Assembly (NCBI GenBank): GCA_003164655.1
Contig: PLTW01000234.1
Location: 486 to 5,720, forward strand
DNA length: 5,235 nucleotides
Source of the DNA: Actinomycetota bacterium
GTDB taxonomy: Bacteria; Actinomycetota; Thermoleophilia; UBA2241
Direction of reading: 5' to 3'
Shown here in pieces: positions 1 to 5,235 of the stretch; position 1 is the stretch's first letter; each line of letters starts with the position of its first letter. The translations under genes and the position numbers were made by a program. The notes under the pieces were generated by a model. The model saw only the letters and a program-made list of their open reading frames with translations. It ran no database searches and was not told where the DNA came from.

Positions 1-1088
1 GCCGACTGGCCGGCGATCTCTTCGGCCCGCGTCTTGGGGCCCCAGTCGAAGTTGCTCGAGCCGTAAAAGCCGTTGTGGGTCTCGTTCAAGTCGTGAGCCT
101 TGTTGCCGAGCTGCAGCGAGGCGATCTCGCCTGTCTTGTCGCCGATCAGCCACTCGTTCGAGTAGGCCCCGTTGTTGTGCTGGACGAGCGTGTCGACGGC
201 CTGGGCGACGGTGGCGTCGTACTGCGCGGCCTCGCGCGCCCTCACGAACACCGGCGTGCCGGTCGGCGTGTAGGTGGAGTCGGCCAGCGTGGTCTCGGTG
301 AGCAGCAGTCCGGCGCTGTTCTCGTACCAGTCCAGGCCGCTCCAGATCTCGCCGCCGGACGACTGATAGGTAAAGTCGTAGCCCTTGAGCGGGTGCACGT
401 AGAACATGACGTCGTTGACGAAGGCGCCGTCGTAGTCGGTCCACGTGTCGTGGCCCATCACCGGCCGGCCGTCGGTGGTCGCGCTGCCGGTGGCGATGAA
501 GGCGCTGCAGCCGCCGCGGCGCTGGGCGCCGGCGGTAAGAGCGGCGGCGGACGCAGAGTCGGCGCTGCCCGATGCAGAGTCCGCGCCGGGCAGCAGCGTG
601 GCGTAACACGGCTCGTCGGCCCAGGCGTTGGCGGCCACCACGTCCCACAGCGAGTCCTGCGGGTAGCCGGCCGCCTGCATGCCGTCGGCGATGCCCTGCA
701 GCTCCTGGCGGTACTCGGCCGGCACCAGCGGCCAGACGTACTTCCGGGCCACCTTGTCGGCCACCCGGCGGTCGTCGCTGCCGGGCGCGCCCACGTCGAC
801 CAGGATCGAGTAGTCGGAGGACTGCGCCGTCAGGTAGCCGTTCTGAAAGCCGATCTGGTACGGGCCGCCTTGCAGGTGAACCGCGATCCAGGCGTCCTGG
901 GACGTCACGCTCGAGCCCTTGAGGAGTGCGCGCACCGTGGCCGACGTCGCCGCCGGCGCCTGCGGCGGGATCTGGTAAGGGGCGAAGGCGGGGGCGCACT
1001 TGGCGCTCGCGTAGGCGCTGCCTCCCAGACCGCCAAGCAACACCAGAGCCAGTCCGGCTACCAGCAAGACCCTGACTGCGCGACCCAT
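1..1088 (-). CDS. Secreted C45-family (phospholipase B-like) Ntn hydrolase, 3' end cut off by window edge
   Basis: The ATG at 1088 opens a frame with 362 complete codons and no stop before the window ends. Residues 1-29 form a Sec signal peptide: basic MGRAVR, a Leu/Val/Gly core, and likely cleavage after A-S-A. The family signature is GGCSAFIATG (192-201) followed by TTDGRPVMGHD (204-214). Cys194 is the expected N-terminal nucleophile exposed by self-cleavage. Downstream blocks also fit C45 or bacterial phospholipase B-like amidases: GTPVFVRAREAAQ (277-289), a conserved Asn in SNEWLIGDKTGEIASLQLG (310-328), and GSSNFDWGPKTR (343-354). Family members hydrolyse or transfer acyl groups on amides; the substrate here cannot be read. 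A Ser/Ala-rich linker with two ADSAS copies (168-193) lies directly before Cys194. Asp214 sits where I recall Asn being common (GHNT). A G-run (1096-1101) seven bases before the ATG is the likely ribosome site. The gene is probably transcribed separately from the cluster upstream. Confidence 0.87.
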   Translation of the reverse strand, partial: MGRAVRVLLVAGLALVLLGGLGGSAYASAKCAPAFAPYQIPPQAPAATSATVRALLKGSSVTSQDAWIAVHLQGGPYQIGFQNGYLTAQSSDYSILVDVGAPGSDDRRVADKVARKYVWPLVPAEYRQELQGIADGMQAAGYPQDSLWDVVAANAWADEPCYATLLPGADSASGSADSASAAALTAGAQRRGGCSAFIATGSATTDGRPVMGHDTWTDYDGAFVNDVMFYVHPLKGYDFTYQSSGGEIWSGLDWYENSAGLLLTETTLADSTYTPTGTPVFVRAREAAQYDATVAQAVDTLVQHNNGAYSNEWLIGDKTGEIASLQLGNKAHDLNETHNGFYGSSNFDWGPKTRAEEIAGQS

Positions 1089-1122
1089 GGCGACACCCCC
1101 CGTGTAGGCTCCTGACCAGACC

Positions 1123-1200
1123 GGGGGGCGATTGTCACGGTGGCCGGGCACAGCGCCGGCCGGCACGTTACTACGGCAGTGACACGACACCACGCCCCCC
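1123..1200 (-). promoter_or_regulatory. Nested inverted repeat in the leader of the C45 gene
   Basis: Read on the minus strand, GGGGGGCG (1200-1193) is the exact complement of CGCCCCCC (1130-1123), and TGTCAC (1184-1179) is the exact complement of GTGACA (1138-1133). An asymmetric internal loop of 8 and 2 bases lies between the two stems. Inside is a further hairpin at 1140-1166 (three plus four pairs with one bulged C). The element ends about 35 bases before the C45 start codon. A TAGGCT hexamer on the minus strand (1270-1265) could be a -10 box placing this fold in the transcript leader, but no convincing -35 accompanies it. The arms are directly visible; a regulatory role is inference. GC-rich DNA yields chance stems, though two nested exact arms are more than I would expect casually. 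Confidence 0.4.
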
Positions 1201-1283
1201 TCGGAGCAGTGCCACCCGGCCGCCGCGCAGACGCTCAAACACCACGGCAGCCCGCCGCCCGGTCAGCCTATCACGGGTCAACG

Positions 1284-1334
1284 AAAAACCGATCGAGTCG
1301 CCGGCGTCGGCCCGGCCGCGCCGCCGGCGCGGCC
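1284..1334 (-). terminator. Candidate terminator for the four-gene operon
   Basis: In the direction of transcription, 33 bases past the hydrolase stop codon, lies a perfect 9-bp stem: GGCCGCGCC, loop GGC, GGCGCGGCC (1334-1314). A five-T run follows at 1288-1284. The gap of about 25 bases between stem and T run is too long for a textbook intrinsic terminator. A weak CCGA/TCGG pairing in that gap abuts the T run. It may work as a GC-rich or Rho-assisted terminator, or merely protect the 3' end. Its position between operon and C45 gene supports the call. Confidence 0.4.
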
Positions 1335-1374
1335 GCGCTACGGCTGCGCCGCCGGCGCCGGCCGCGCTACGGCT
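1318..1374. repeat. Imperfect 28/29-bp GC-rich tandem duplication across the hydrolase stop codon
   Basis: Unit one (1318-1345) and unit two (1346-1374) both read gcgccgccggcgc, then ggccgcgctacggct; unit two has one extra C at the junction. Unit two contains the last codon and TAG stop of the alpha/beta hydrolase, so unit one is a near copy of the gene's 3' end placed just beyond it, and it contributes to the candidate terminator stem. It looks like a local slippage duplication rather than a mobile element. Confidence 0.6.
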
Positions 1375-2800
1375 TCGCGTGATGCATCTCCAGGCCAACG
1401 GCGGACCACTCCGGAAAGCCCTTCCAGATGACGCCGGCGGGATAGCCGGGAAGGCTGTACCGGTTGCTGTCGTTGGAGCTTGCGTACTTCACGTCGAGGT
1501 AGTCGCGGTAGTCGTCGCCCTTGAGGTGCATGCCAAGAAACGCCGTGAGGAAGTGCTGGCAGACGTTGTTGGTGCGTGAGTTGTCGAGCGCCGGTTCCTG
1601 GTAGTGCACGTACTCGCGCCAGCGCGTGAAGGTGATGGGCGGCGCCGGGTTCACGGCCACTTCGTGATCGCCGCTCTGAAAGACGAGCAGGTAGCGATCG
1701 GATGCGACCGCGTTCTCAAAGATGAACCTGACGCCGGCGTAGGGCGCCGTCTGGTCCTGGTCGCCGACCACCAGCAGGGCGGGCGCCTTGAGCCCCCGCA
1801 GCCCGTGGGCATCCCACACGCCATACGTGCCGCCCCACGGCGCGATGGCGACGATCGCCCTGACGCGCGGGTCGACCAGTGCAGCGTAAGCGGCGGTCCC
1901 CGCCTGCAGGACCTCGAGCGCACCGCCGGGCGCCCCCGACGAGACGGCCGCCGCGGTGATGCCCGCGCCCGCGGCGATCAGCGCACCGTACCCGCCCATC
2001 GAGTAGCCGACGAGCGCCGTGTTGCCGGCGTCGACCACCCCCGACAGAAAGCTGCCCGAGCCCTTCGCGCCCAGCGCGGCCATCTGCTCGAGGACGAAGT
2101 GAATGTCGAGCGGGCGGTTGAGCAGGGTGCTGGAGATGTCGGCGGCGTCGCCGTGCGTGGAATCGGTGTGCTGGATGGCGACGACCACATACCCCTTGGA
2201 GGCCAGGTTCTCCGTCAGGTTGGTGAGAAGCACGTTCGAACCCGGGTAACCGTGCGAGACGATCAAGAGAGGGTAGGGACCGCGGCCGGCGTCGGGAGCC
2301 GCTCCGCGCAGGGCGCGTCCGGCGAACTCGAACGGCAGGTTGGGGCGCGCCGGGTCGCCGGGCCCGCTGCCCAGGACGTCCGAGTAGGTGGTCAGCTCGG
2401 CCGTGTGCGCGGGAATGACCGCCGGGTACCACACCAGCAGCGGCAGCGGCCGGTCGTACCGCGGACCGGGCGCGCCGGCGCTTGCGTGAAGTATGTCGAG
2501 CTGGTCGGGGTTGGTGACCGTCCAGCCGCGCACGCCCACCCCGAACGGGCCGCGATGGGCCAGCTCGGGAGCGTCCGGCCGGGCGTCACCCGGCATGGCC
2601 ACACCGAGCTGCGGAAAGGTGCTCGCGCTCTGCGCCGCGCCTGGGCCGGCGCCCTTGTCGTCGGCTGCGGAACCGCCCCCAGCGGAGCGTTCCAGCAGAG
2701 CGCCGGCGGCGGCGGCCGAGAGACCGACGGCCGAAGCGCCGATGAGGAGCTGGCGTCGCGTGAGGTGTCCGGCGCCGGCGGCTGAGGGGTCGGGCGTCAC
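1367..2800 (-). CDS. Tat-exported alpha/beta hydrolase, dienelactone hydrolase / PAF-acetylhydrolase-like
   Basis: The 477-residue product starts with GTG at 2800, 15 bases after the stop of the preceding gene; no in-frame ATG lies between it and the signal peptide. TRRQLLIG (14-21) with Arg15-Arg16, followed by an Ala-rich hydrophobic core to about residue 35, is a twin-arginine signal. A low-complexity spacer follows (about 38-62). The hydrolase fold begins near GVGVRGW (87-93) and LLVWYPA (121-127). The oxyanion-loop motif SHGYPGS is at 182-188. The nucleophile elbow GYSMGG (265-270) supplies Ser267. Asp349 in VGDQDQTAP and His379 in SGDHEV complete the expected triad. An aromatic-rich tail of about 80 residues follows, ending in WKGFPEWSAVGLEMHH. 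The enzyme should cleave an ester or related acyl bond outside the cytoplasm, after folding inside. The substrate is unknown; a lipase or polyester-hydrolase role is possible. It is the last gene of the apparent operon. Confidence 0.88.
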   Translation of the reverse strand: MTPDPSAAGAGHLTRRQLLIGASAVGLSAAAAGALLERSAGGGSAADDKGAGPGAAQSASTFPQLGVAMPGDARPDAPELAHRGPFGVGVRGWTVTNPDQLDILHASAGAPGPRYDRPLPLLVWYPAVIPAHTAELTTYSDVLGSGPGDPARPNLPFEFAGRALRGAAPDAGRGPYPLLIVSHGYPGSNVLLTNLTENLASKGYVVVAIQHTDSTHGDAADISSTLLNRPLDIHFVLEQMAALGAKGSGSFLSGVVDAGNTALVGYSMGGYGALIAAGAGITAAAVSSGAPGGALEVLQAGTAAYAALVDPRVRAIVAIAPWGGTYGVWDAHGLRGLKAPALLVVGDQDQTAPYAGVRFIFENAVASDRYLLVFQSGDHEVAVNPAPPITFTRWREYVHYQEPALDNSRTNNVCQHFLTAFLGMHLKGDDYRDYLDVKYASSNDSNRYSLPGYPAGVIWKGFPEWSAVGLEMHHAKP

Positions 2801-2815
2801 GGCCGCGGCGCTGCC

Positions 2816-3595
2816 CTACCGCAACGTATCCGGCGCGAACGTGACGAGGTCGCGCAGCACGTAGGTGCGGGCCAGGCGGTCGCCCAGACGCTGGTGGTCG
2901 GGGTTGGTGGCTATGGCGAACAGGGCGATCGGCACGCCCACGAACCAGACGAGGCAGCTCAGCATCTTGGTCAGATTGCGCGTCAGCAAGGCGCCCGCGC
3001 CGGCCGAGCCGCCGCCGTAGGCCACGACCCGTAGCCCCAGCACGCGCTTGCCCAGCGTGGCGTGAAAGGCCGCCTCGCAAACGAAGTTGTAGGCAAAGAA
3101 GCTCAGCATAAGGGCGCCCTCGAGCTCCATCATCGGCCGCGACGATTTGCCGAGGTGGCTGAGCAGACCCTGGGCGCCGCCGAACGCGCCCGAGAGCCAG
3201 ACCACCAGGCCGACCGCCGCCGAGACCAGCATGTAGTCGATGAGCGACGCCACCAGGCGGCTGTTCCAGCCGGCGAGCACCTGGGTGCGGGCGCTCGCGG
3301 CGGGCGCCCCGTAGCCGGACGCGGCGGGCGCGCCGTGGCCGTGCGCGCCGGGCGCGCCATAACCTGGCGCCCCGGGCACGCCATAGCCGGTGGTGGCCGG
3401 CGAGCCGAACGGCGGGGGGCCGCCCAGCGACGAAGCCCCGTCGTCGTCGGGGACCGGCGGCTGCTGCGCAGCCGCCGGTCCCACCCCGCCCACGATGGGA
3501 CCCTCGGGGGGCAGGCCGCGCACCGGGTAGCCGCATTTGAAGCAGTAGTCGTAGCCGACGGGCAGGCCCATCCCGCAGTTGTCGCAGATCGGCAC
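2816..3595 (-). CDS. Zinc-ribbon and RDD-family membrane protein
   Basis: The 259-residue product has three parts. An N-terminal zinc ribbon uses Cys4, Cys7, Cys18 and Cys21 (CDNCG and CFKCG). A disordered Pro/Gly/Ala linker (about 26-103) includes four octapeptide repeats at 70-101. The RDD domain covers about 106-250: Arg113 and Asp120 in NSRLVASLIDY open the first membrane segment (116-136), a second lies near 160-180, a third near 211-229, and Asp239 in QRLGDRLART closes it. The names and spacing match the family's Arg-Asp-Asp hallmark and the TLGKRVLGLRV block (180-190). RDD proteins are inner-membrane proteins of mostly unknown function; some relatives have been linked to ion transport. 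The ribbon and linker should face the cytoplasm. The start is GTG at 3595, with a GGGGGAG ribosome site four bases upstream. It sits 13 bases after the ferritin-like gene and 15 before the hydrolase, suggesting cotranscription. Confidence 0.88.
   Translation of the reverse strand: MPICDNCGMGLPVGYDYCFKCGYPVRGLPPEGPIVGGVGPAAAQQPPVPDDDGASSLGGPPPFGSPATTGYGVPGAPGYGAPGAHGHGAPAASGYGAPAASARTQVLAGWNSRLVASLIDYMLVSAAVGLVVWLSGAFGGAQGLLSHLGKSSRPMMELEGALMLSFFAYNFVCEAAFHATLGKRVLGLRVVAYGGGSAGAGALLTRNLTKMLSCLVWFVGVPIALFAIATNPDHQRLGDRLARTYVLRDLVTFAPDTLR
3293..3388 (-). repeat. Four 24-bp tandem repeats coding the linker octapeptide
   Basis: Within the zinc-ribbon/RDD gene, four in-frame 24-bp units encode GYGVPGAP, GYGAPGAH, GHGAPAAS and GYGAPAAS (residues 70-101). 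Consensus is G-[YH]-G-[AV]-P-[GA]-A-x. The DNA copies are diverged, so the array is not a fresh duplication, but its in-frame period makes copy number likely to vary between strains. The composition suggests a flexible spacer between ribbon and membrane domain. Confidence 0.8.
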
Positions 3596-3599
3596 CGGT

Positions 3600-3606
3600 C
3601 TCCCCC
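3600..3606 (-). promoter_or_regulatory. Ribosome binding site of the zinc-ribbon/RDD gene
   Basis: On the minus strand this reads GGGGGAG, four bases before GTG at 3595. It supports GTG as the start; that start also places the first zinc-ribbon cysteine at residue 4, leaving no room for a later one. Confidence 0.6.
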
Positions 3607-3608
3607 GC

Positions 3609-4091
3609 CTACCGCGGCTGGCGCATCAGGAGCTCCCTGATGGCGTCGCGGTGCCGCTCCGACGAGACGCGCAGATGACCGAGCACGCGGGCCACGTTGG
3701 CCGTGTCGCTCTCGAAGACCTGGTAGGCCTCGCGCTCGACGATCTCCTGCTCGAAACCCAGGGCGGTCTCGAGCGCCTCAATGAGAGTGAGCCGGCTGCC
3801 CGCGGCGACCGCGATCTGGTCGCGCACGCCTTGCGTGGCGGCGCGCAGCTCGGGCAGTGAGAAGCGCTTCGTGTCGACGAACACGTCGAGCTCGTGCTCG
3901 TGGGCGGTGAGATCGCGCATCAGCGAGCCGTGACCGTACTCTTCGGCCGACAGGCCTTGCCAGAAGCTCGCGGCGTCGGCGAAGCACAGGGCGTAGGCAT
4001 CGTAGAGGTCGCCGATCGCGTCCTCGTGGTCGGCGAGGGCGTCGACTACCTGCCTGCCCGTGGTCGCACCGTTGGCGCCGTTTGCGTTCAT
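3609..4091 (-). CDS. Ferritin-like (rubrerythrin-type) helical bundle protein
   Basis: The 160-residue soluble protein has no signal peptide or membrane segment. After a low-complexity Asn/Gly/Ala start (1-12) it reads as four long amphipathic helices, roughly 14-36, 39-66, 101-126 and 130-156. The second carries AEEYGH (49-54), with Glu51 and His54 in the ExxH spacing of ferritin-like di-iron proteins. The first offers Glu23 and Tyr30, the third Glu114, Glu116 and Glu119, and the fourth SSERH (143-147). That last block has Ser144 where ExxH would need Glu, although Glu145 is adjacent, so the metal site may be altered or lost. The family includes iron, peroxide and stress proteins, but many members are uncharacterised. 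ATG at 4091 has a strong GGAGG site five bases upstream. The gene follows the DUF362 stop by 18 bases. Other helical bundles cannot be excluded from sequence alone. Confidence 0.72.
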   Translation of the reverse strand: MNANGANGATTGRQVVDALADHEDAIGDLYDAYALCFADAASFWQGLSAEEYGHGSLMRDLTAHEHELDVFVDTKRFSLPELRAATQGVRDQIAVAAGSRLTLIEALETALGFEQEIVEREAYQVFESDTANVARVLGHLRVSSERHRDAIRELLMRQPR

Positions 4092-4096
4092 CTTGG

Positions 4097-4101
4097 CCTC
4101 C
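4097..4101 (-). promoter_or_regulatory. Ribosome binding site of the ferritin-like gene
   Basis: GGAGG on the minus strand lies five bases before ATG at 4091, in the short gap after the DUF362 stop codon. It is the strongest ribosome site in the window. Confidence 0.7.
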
Positions 4102-4109
4102 GTAGCCCC

Positions 4110-5138
4110 TTAGAGCCTGATCGTCTTGATCTGCCTGGCCGGCACGCTCATCTTACCAAGCCCCATGGCGGCGGTCGCGGCAATGGCCGGCACGTCGCTG
4201 GGCGTCAGGCCGAACAGCGCCGTCGCCCGGGCGTCGGCGGCCACGATGTCGTGGCTGGCGATCACCGTGTCGGTGACCCGCACGTCGGCCAGGTCGCCGC
4301 CGGTGGGCCCGTTGGCGGTGAGAATACGCACCGCGTCTATGACGGTGAGCTGCGGCCGCACGAGGCTGACGAGGTCGGCGATGCGCTGCGAGAGGTCGCT
4401 GTGAAAGCCGCCCGGGTCGCGCACGACTCCCATCAGGTTCTTGCAGCCCAGGGTCAGACCGGCCGAACCGTGGGTCTTGGCGATGGGCACGTCGATCACC
4501 GTGCCGGCGCTGAGCAGGTCGCGGTACACATCCCACGAGGTGATCGAGCGGCCCTGCGGGATGGCCACGTGGTCGTACCCCAGCGGGCTCATGACGACCA
4601 TCTCGCCGCCGGCCGCGGCGACGGCGGCGCCGATGCCGCTCGTCTGGTAGGCCGACGACGACGTGCCGCCGAACGGCTGGTCCATGACGCGCACGCGCCC
4701 GGCGCCGGCCTGCAGGGCCAGTTCGACCAGGGTCGCCACCACGACCGGATTGGTGGTCGCCGCGTACTGGGGCGCACGGCCGTCGGTGCAGATGTTGGGC
4801 TTGACGATGACCTCGGCGCCGCGCGCCACGAAGCGCTTCATGCCGCCCACCGCCGCCACCGCCGCCCGCGTGATGGCGGCCGGGTCGGGCCCGTGGGCCA
4901 CGGCGAGATAGGCGCTGCCGGCCGGCGCCGGCGGCGCCACGCTGCGCTGGGCAAGACTCGCCGGAGGGTTCTGCACGGCGCGGCCGCCACAGGCCGCGAG
5001 CACGGTCGAGCCGGCGACGGTCGAGCCGGCCACGGCGACGCCGGCGAGCTTGAGAAAATCTCTGCGGGTGTACCGGGGCAGGCGGTCGTTCCTTTCGCGG
5101 GCCCGCCACCGTGCGGCCGGCGGCGGGCGGTGCTTCAC
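4110..5138 (-). CDS. DUF362 domain protein, Tat-exported lipoprotein
   Basis: From GTG at 5138 this codes 342 residues; the frame stays open to GTG at 5195. Numbering below is from GTG 5195 (subtract 19 for the start used). RYTRRDFLKLAG (41-52) is a near-ideal twin-arginine motif, followed by a hydrophobic run ending in lipobox L-A-A-C with Cys69. A Tat-exported, lipid-anchored protein follows. The DUF362 domain spans about 95-335: VIVKPNICTDG (129-139), ATTNPVVVATLVELA (146-160), VMDQPFGG (170-177), VPIAKTHGSAGLTLGCKNLMG (236-256), VIDAVRILTANGPTGG (285-300) and HDIVAADARATALFGL (315-330). There is no ferredoxin-like cysteine cluster as in some relatives. The family's reaction is not established. 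The start was moved from 5195 because a likely -10 box lies at 5146-5154. A still shorter CTG start at 5081 has a GAAAGGA site (5090-5096) eight bases upstream. It heads the apparent operon. Confidence 0.86.
   Translation of the reverse strand: MKHRPPPAARWRARERNDRLPRYTRRDFLKLAGVAVAGSTVAGSTVLAACGGRAVQNPPASLAQRSVAPPAPAGSAYLAVAHGPDPAAITRAAVAAVGGMKRFVARGAEVIVKPNICTDGRAPQYAATTNPVVVATLVELALQAGAGRVRVMDQPFGGTSSSAYQTSGIGAAVAAAGGEMVVMSPLGYDHVAIPQGRSITSWDVYRDLLSAGTVIDVPIAKTHGSAGLTLGCKNLMGVVRDPGGFHSDLSQRIADLVSLVRPQLTVIDAVRILTANGPTGGDLADVRVTDTVIASHDIVAADARATALFGLTPSDVPAIAATAAMGLGKMSVPARQIKTIRL
5002..5031 (-). repeat. 15-bp tandem duplication in the DUF362 signal peptide
   Basis: acggtcgagccggcg is present at 5002-5016 and again at 5017-5031 with one mismatch at the end. 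It encodes VAGST twice in the hydrophobic region before the lipobox. It keeps the frame and lengthens the signal core by five residues, so it is probably tolerated slippage. Confidence 0.7.
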
Positions 5139-5145
5139 GTGCCCC

Positions 5146-5154
5146 AGTGTAGCA
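5146..5154 (-). promoter_or_regulatory. Candidate extended -10 promoter for the four-gene operon
   Basis: The minus strand reads TGCTACACT: a TGn extension followed by TACACT, four of six bases matching TATAAT. No recognisable -35 lies 16-18 bases upstream, which an extended -10 can tolerate. Initiation would fall near 5138-5140, at or next to the GTG at 5138. This would make that start leaderless, or give about 60 bases of leader to the CTG at 5081. A short motif in GC-rich DNA is modest evidence. Confidence 0.4.
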
Positions 5155-5202
5155 GGCGCCGGGGCGAGCGCCGGCGGGTCGGTCGGCGACCCCACGTATG
5201 TG

Positions 5203-5235
5203 TCAGGTCCCGTCGAACCCGAAACCCGCCACCTG
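5203..5235 (-). CDS. Possible C-terminal end of an upstream gene
   Basis: Reading in from the right edge on the minus strand, one frame gives QVAGFGFDGT and then TGA at 5205-5203. Nine of the ten codons end in G or C, as in the neighbouring genes. It would stop 64 bases before the DUF362 start at 5138. Ten codons cannot identify a protein and an open stretch this short arises by chance, so this is a pointer to check the adjoining sequence. Confidence 0.2.
   Translation of the reverse strand, partial: QVAGFGFDGT

Noticed and set aside
1105..1110. TAGGCT on the plus strand as a -10 promoter element
   Set aside because: It has no fitting -35 and points toward a region with no plus-strand gene.
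75..1115. Plus-strand open frame of 346 codons opposite the C45 gene
   Set aside because: The minus strand codes a signal peptide and the C45 signature here. The plus-strand product is low-complexity and shows no recognisable motif.
1171..1398. Small minus-strand open frame of 75 codons after the hydrolase
   Set aside because: It overlaps the end of the hydrolase, is Arg-rich, and runs through the hairpin and tandem repeat; I see no motif or family resemblance.
1604..2785. Long plus-strand open frame of 393 codons opposite the Tat hydrolase
   Set aside because: It mirrors a gene with clear catalytic motifs. Its product is Arg/Gly/Val-rich with no domain, as expected from antisense frames in GC-rich DNA.
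2586..3536. Minus-strand open frame of 316 codons overlapping two genes
   Set aside because: Arg- and Pro-rich shadow frame that spans the boundary between the RDD protein and the hydrolase. Both true frames have convincing domains.
4153..5109. Minus-strand open frame of 318 codons inside the DUF362 gene
   Set aside because: Arg/Gly-rich product without motifs; the overlapping frame carries the full DUF362 domain and a Tat lipoprotein signal.
5196..5235. tRNA or tmRNA 3' end suggested by tcgaaccc and cgccacct on the plus strand
   Set aside because: No 5-bp T-arm stem forms around a seven-base loop and there is no CCA end, so the resemblance is superficial.

Overview
The window is GC-rich DNA with strong G/C bias at third codon positions, GTG start codons and Tat signal peptides. 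This fits a high-GC free-living bacterium. A deep-branching actinobacterium (Thermoleophilia-like) or a soil Chloroflexota/Dormibacterota-type lineage are my best guesses, but no phylogenetic marker is present and the assignment is weak.

Every credible gene lies on the minus strand, so transcription runs from high to low coordinates. From right to left: (a) 5203-5235, a possible last 10 codons of an upstream gene; (b) 4110-5138, a DUF362-family protein that reads as a Tat-exported lipoprotein; (c) 3609-4091, a small ferritin-like helical-bundle protein; (d) 2816-3595, a zinc-ribbon plus RDD-family membrane protein with an octapeptide-repeat linker; (e) 1367-2800, a Tat-exported alpha/beta hydrolase resembling the dienelactone-hydrolase/PAF-acetylhydrolase group; (f) 1089-1366, an intergenic stretch with a GC-rich tandem duplication, a candidate terminator and a nested inverted repeat; (g) 1-1088, a secreted C45-type (phospholipase B-like) Ntn hydrolase that runs off the left edge before its stop codon.

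Genes b to e are separated by only 18, 13 and 15 bases and look like one operon. Candidate control signals bracket them: an extended -10 element at 5146-5154 and a hairpin followed by a T run at 1284-1334. Three of the five main proteins carry export signals (two Tat, one Sec) and a fourth is a membrane protein, so the cluster looks like an envelope or extracytoplasmic module. No pathway can be named, because DUF362, RDD and this ferritin-like group lack a defined joint function. C45 is probably a separate transcription unit with its own structured leader. I see no tRNA, rRNA, CRISPR array, insertion sequence or phage gene. The clearest candidate for something undescribed is the four-gene set b to e.
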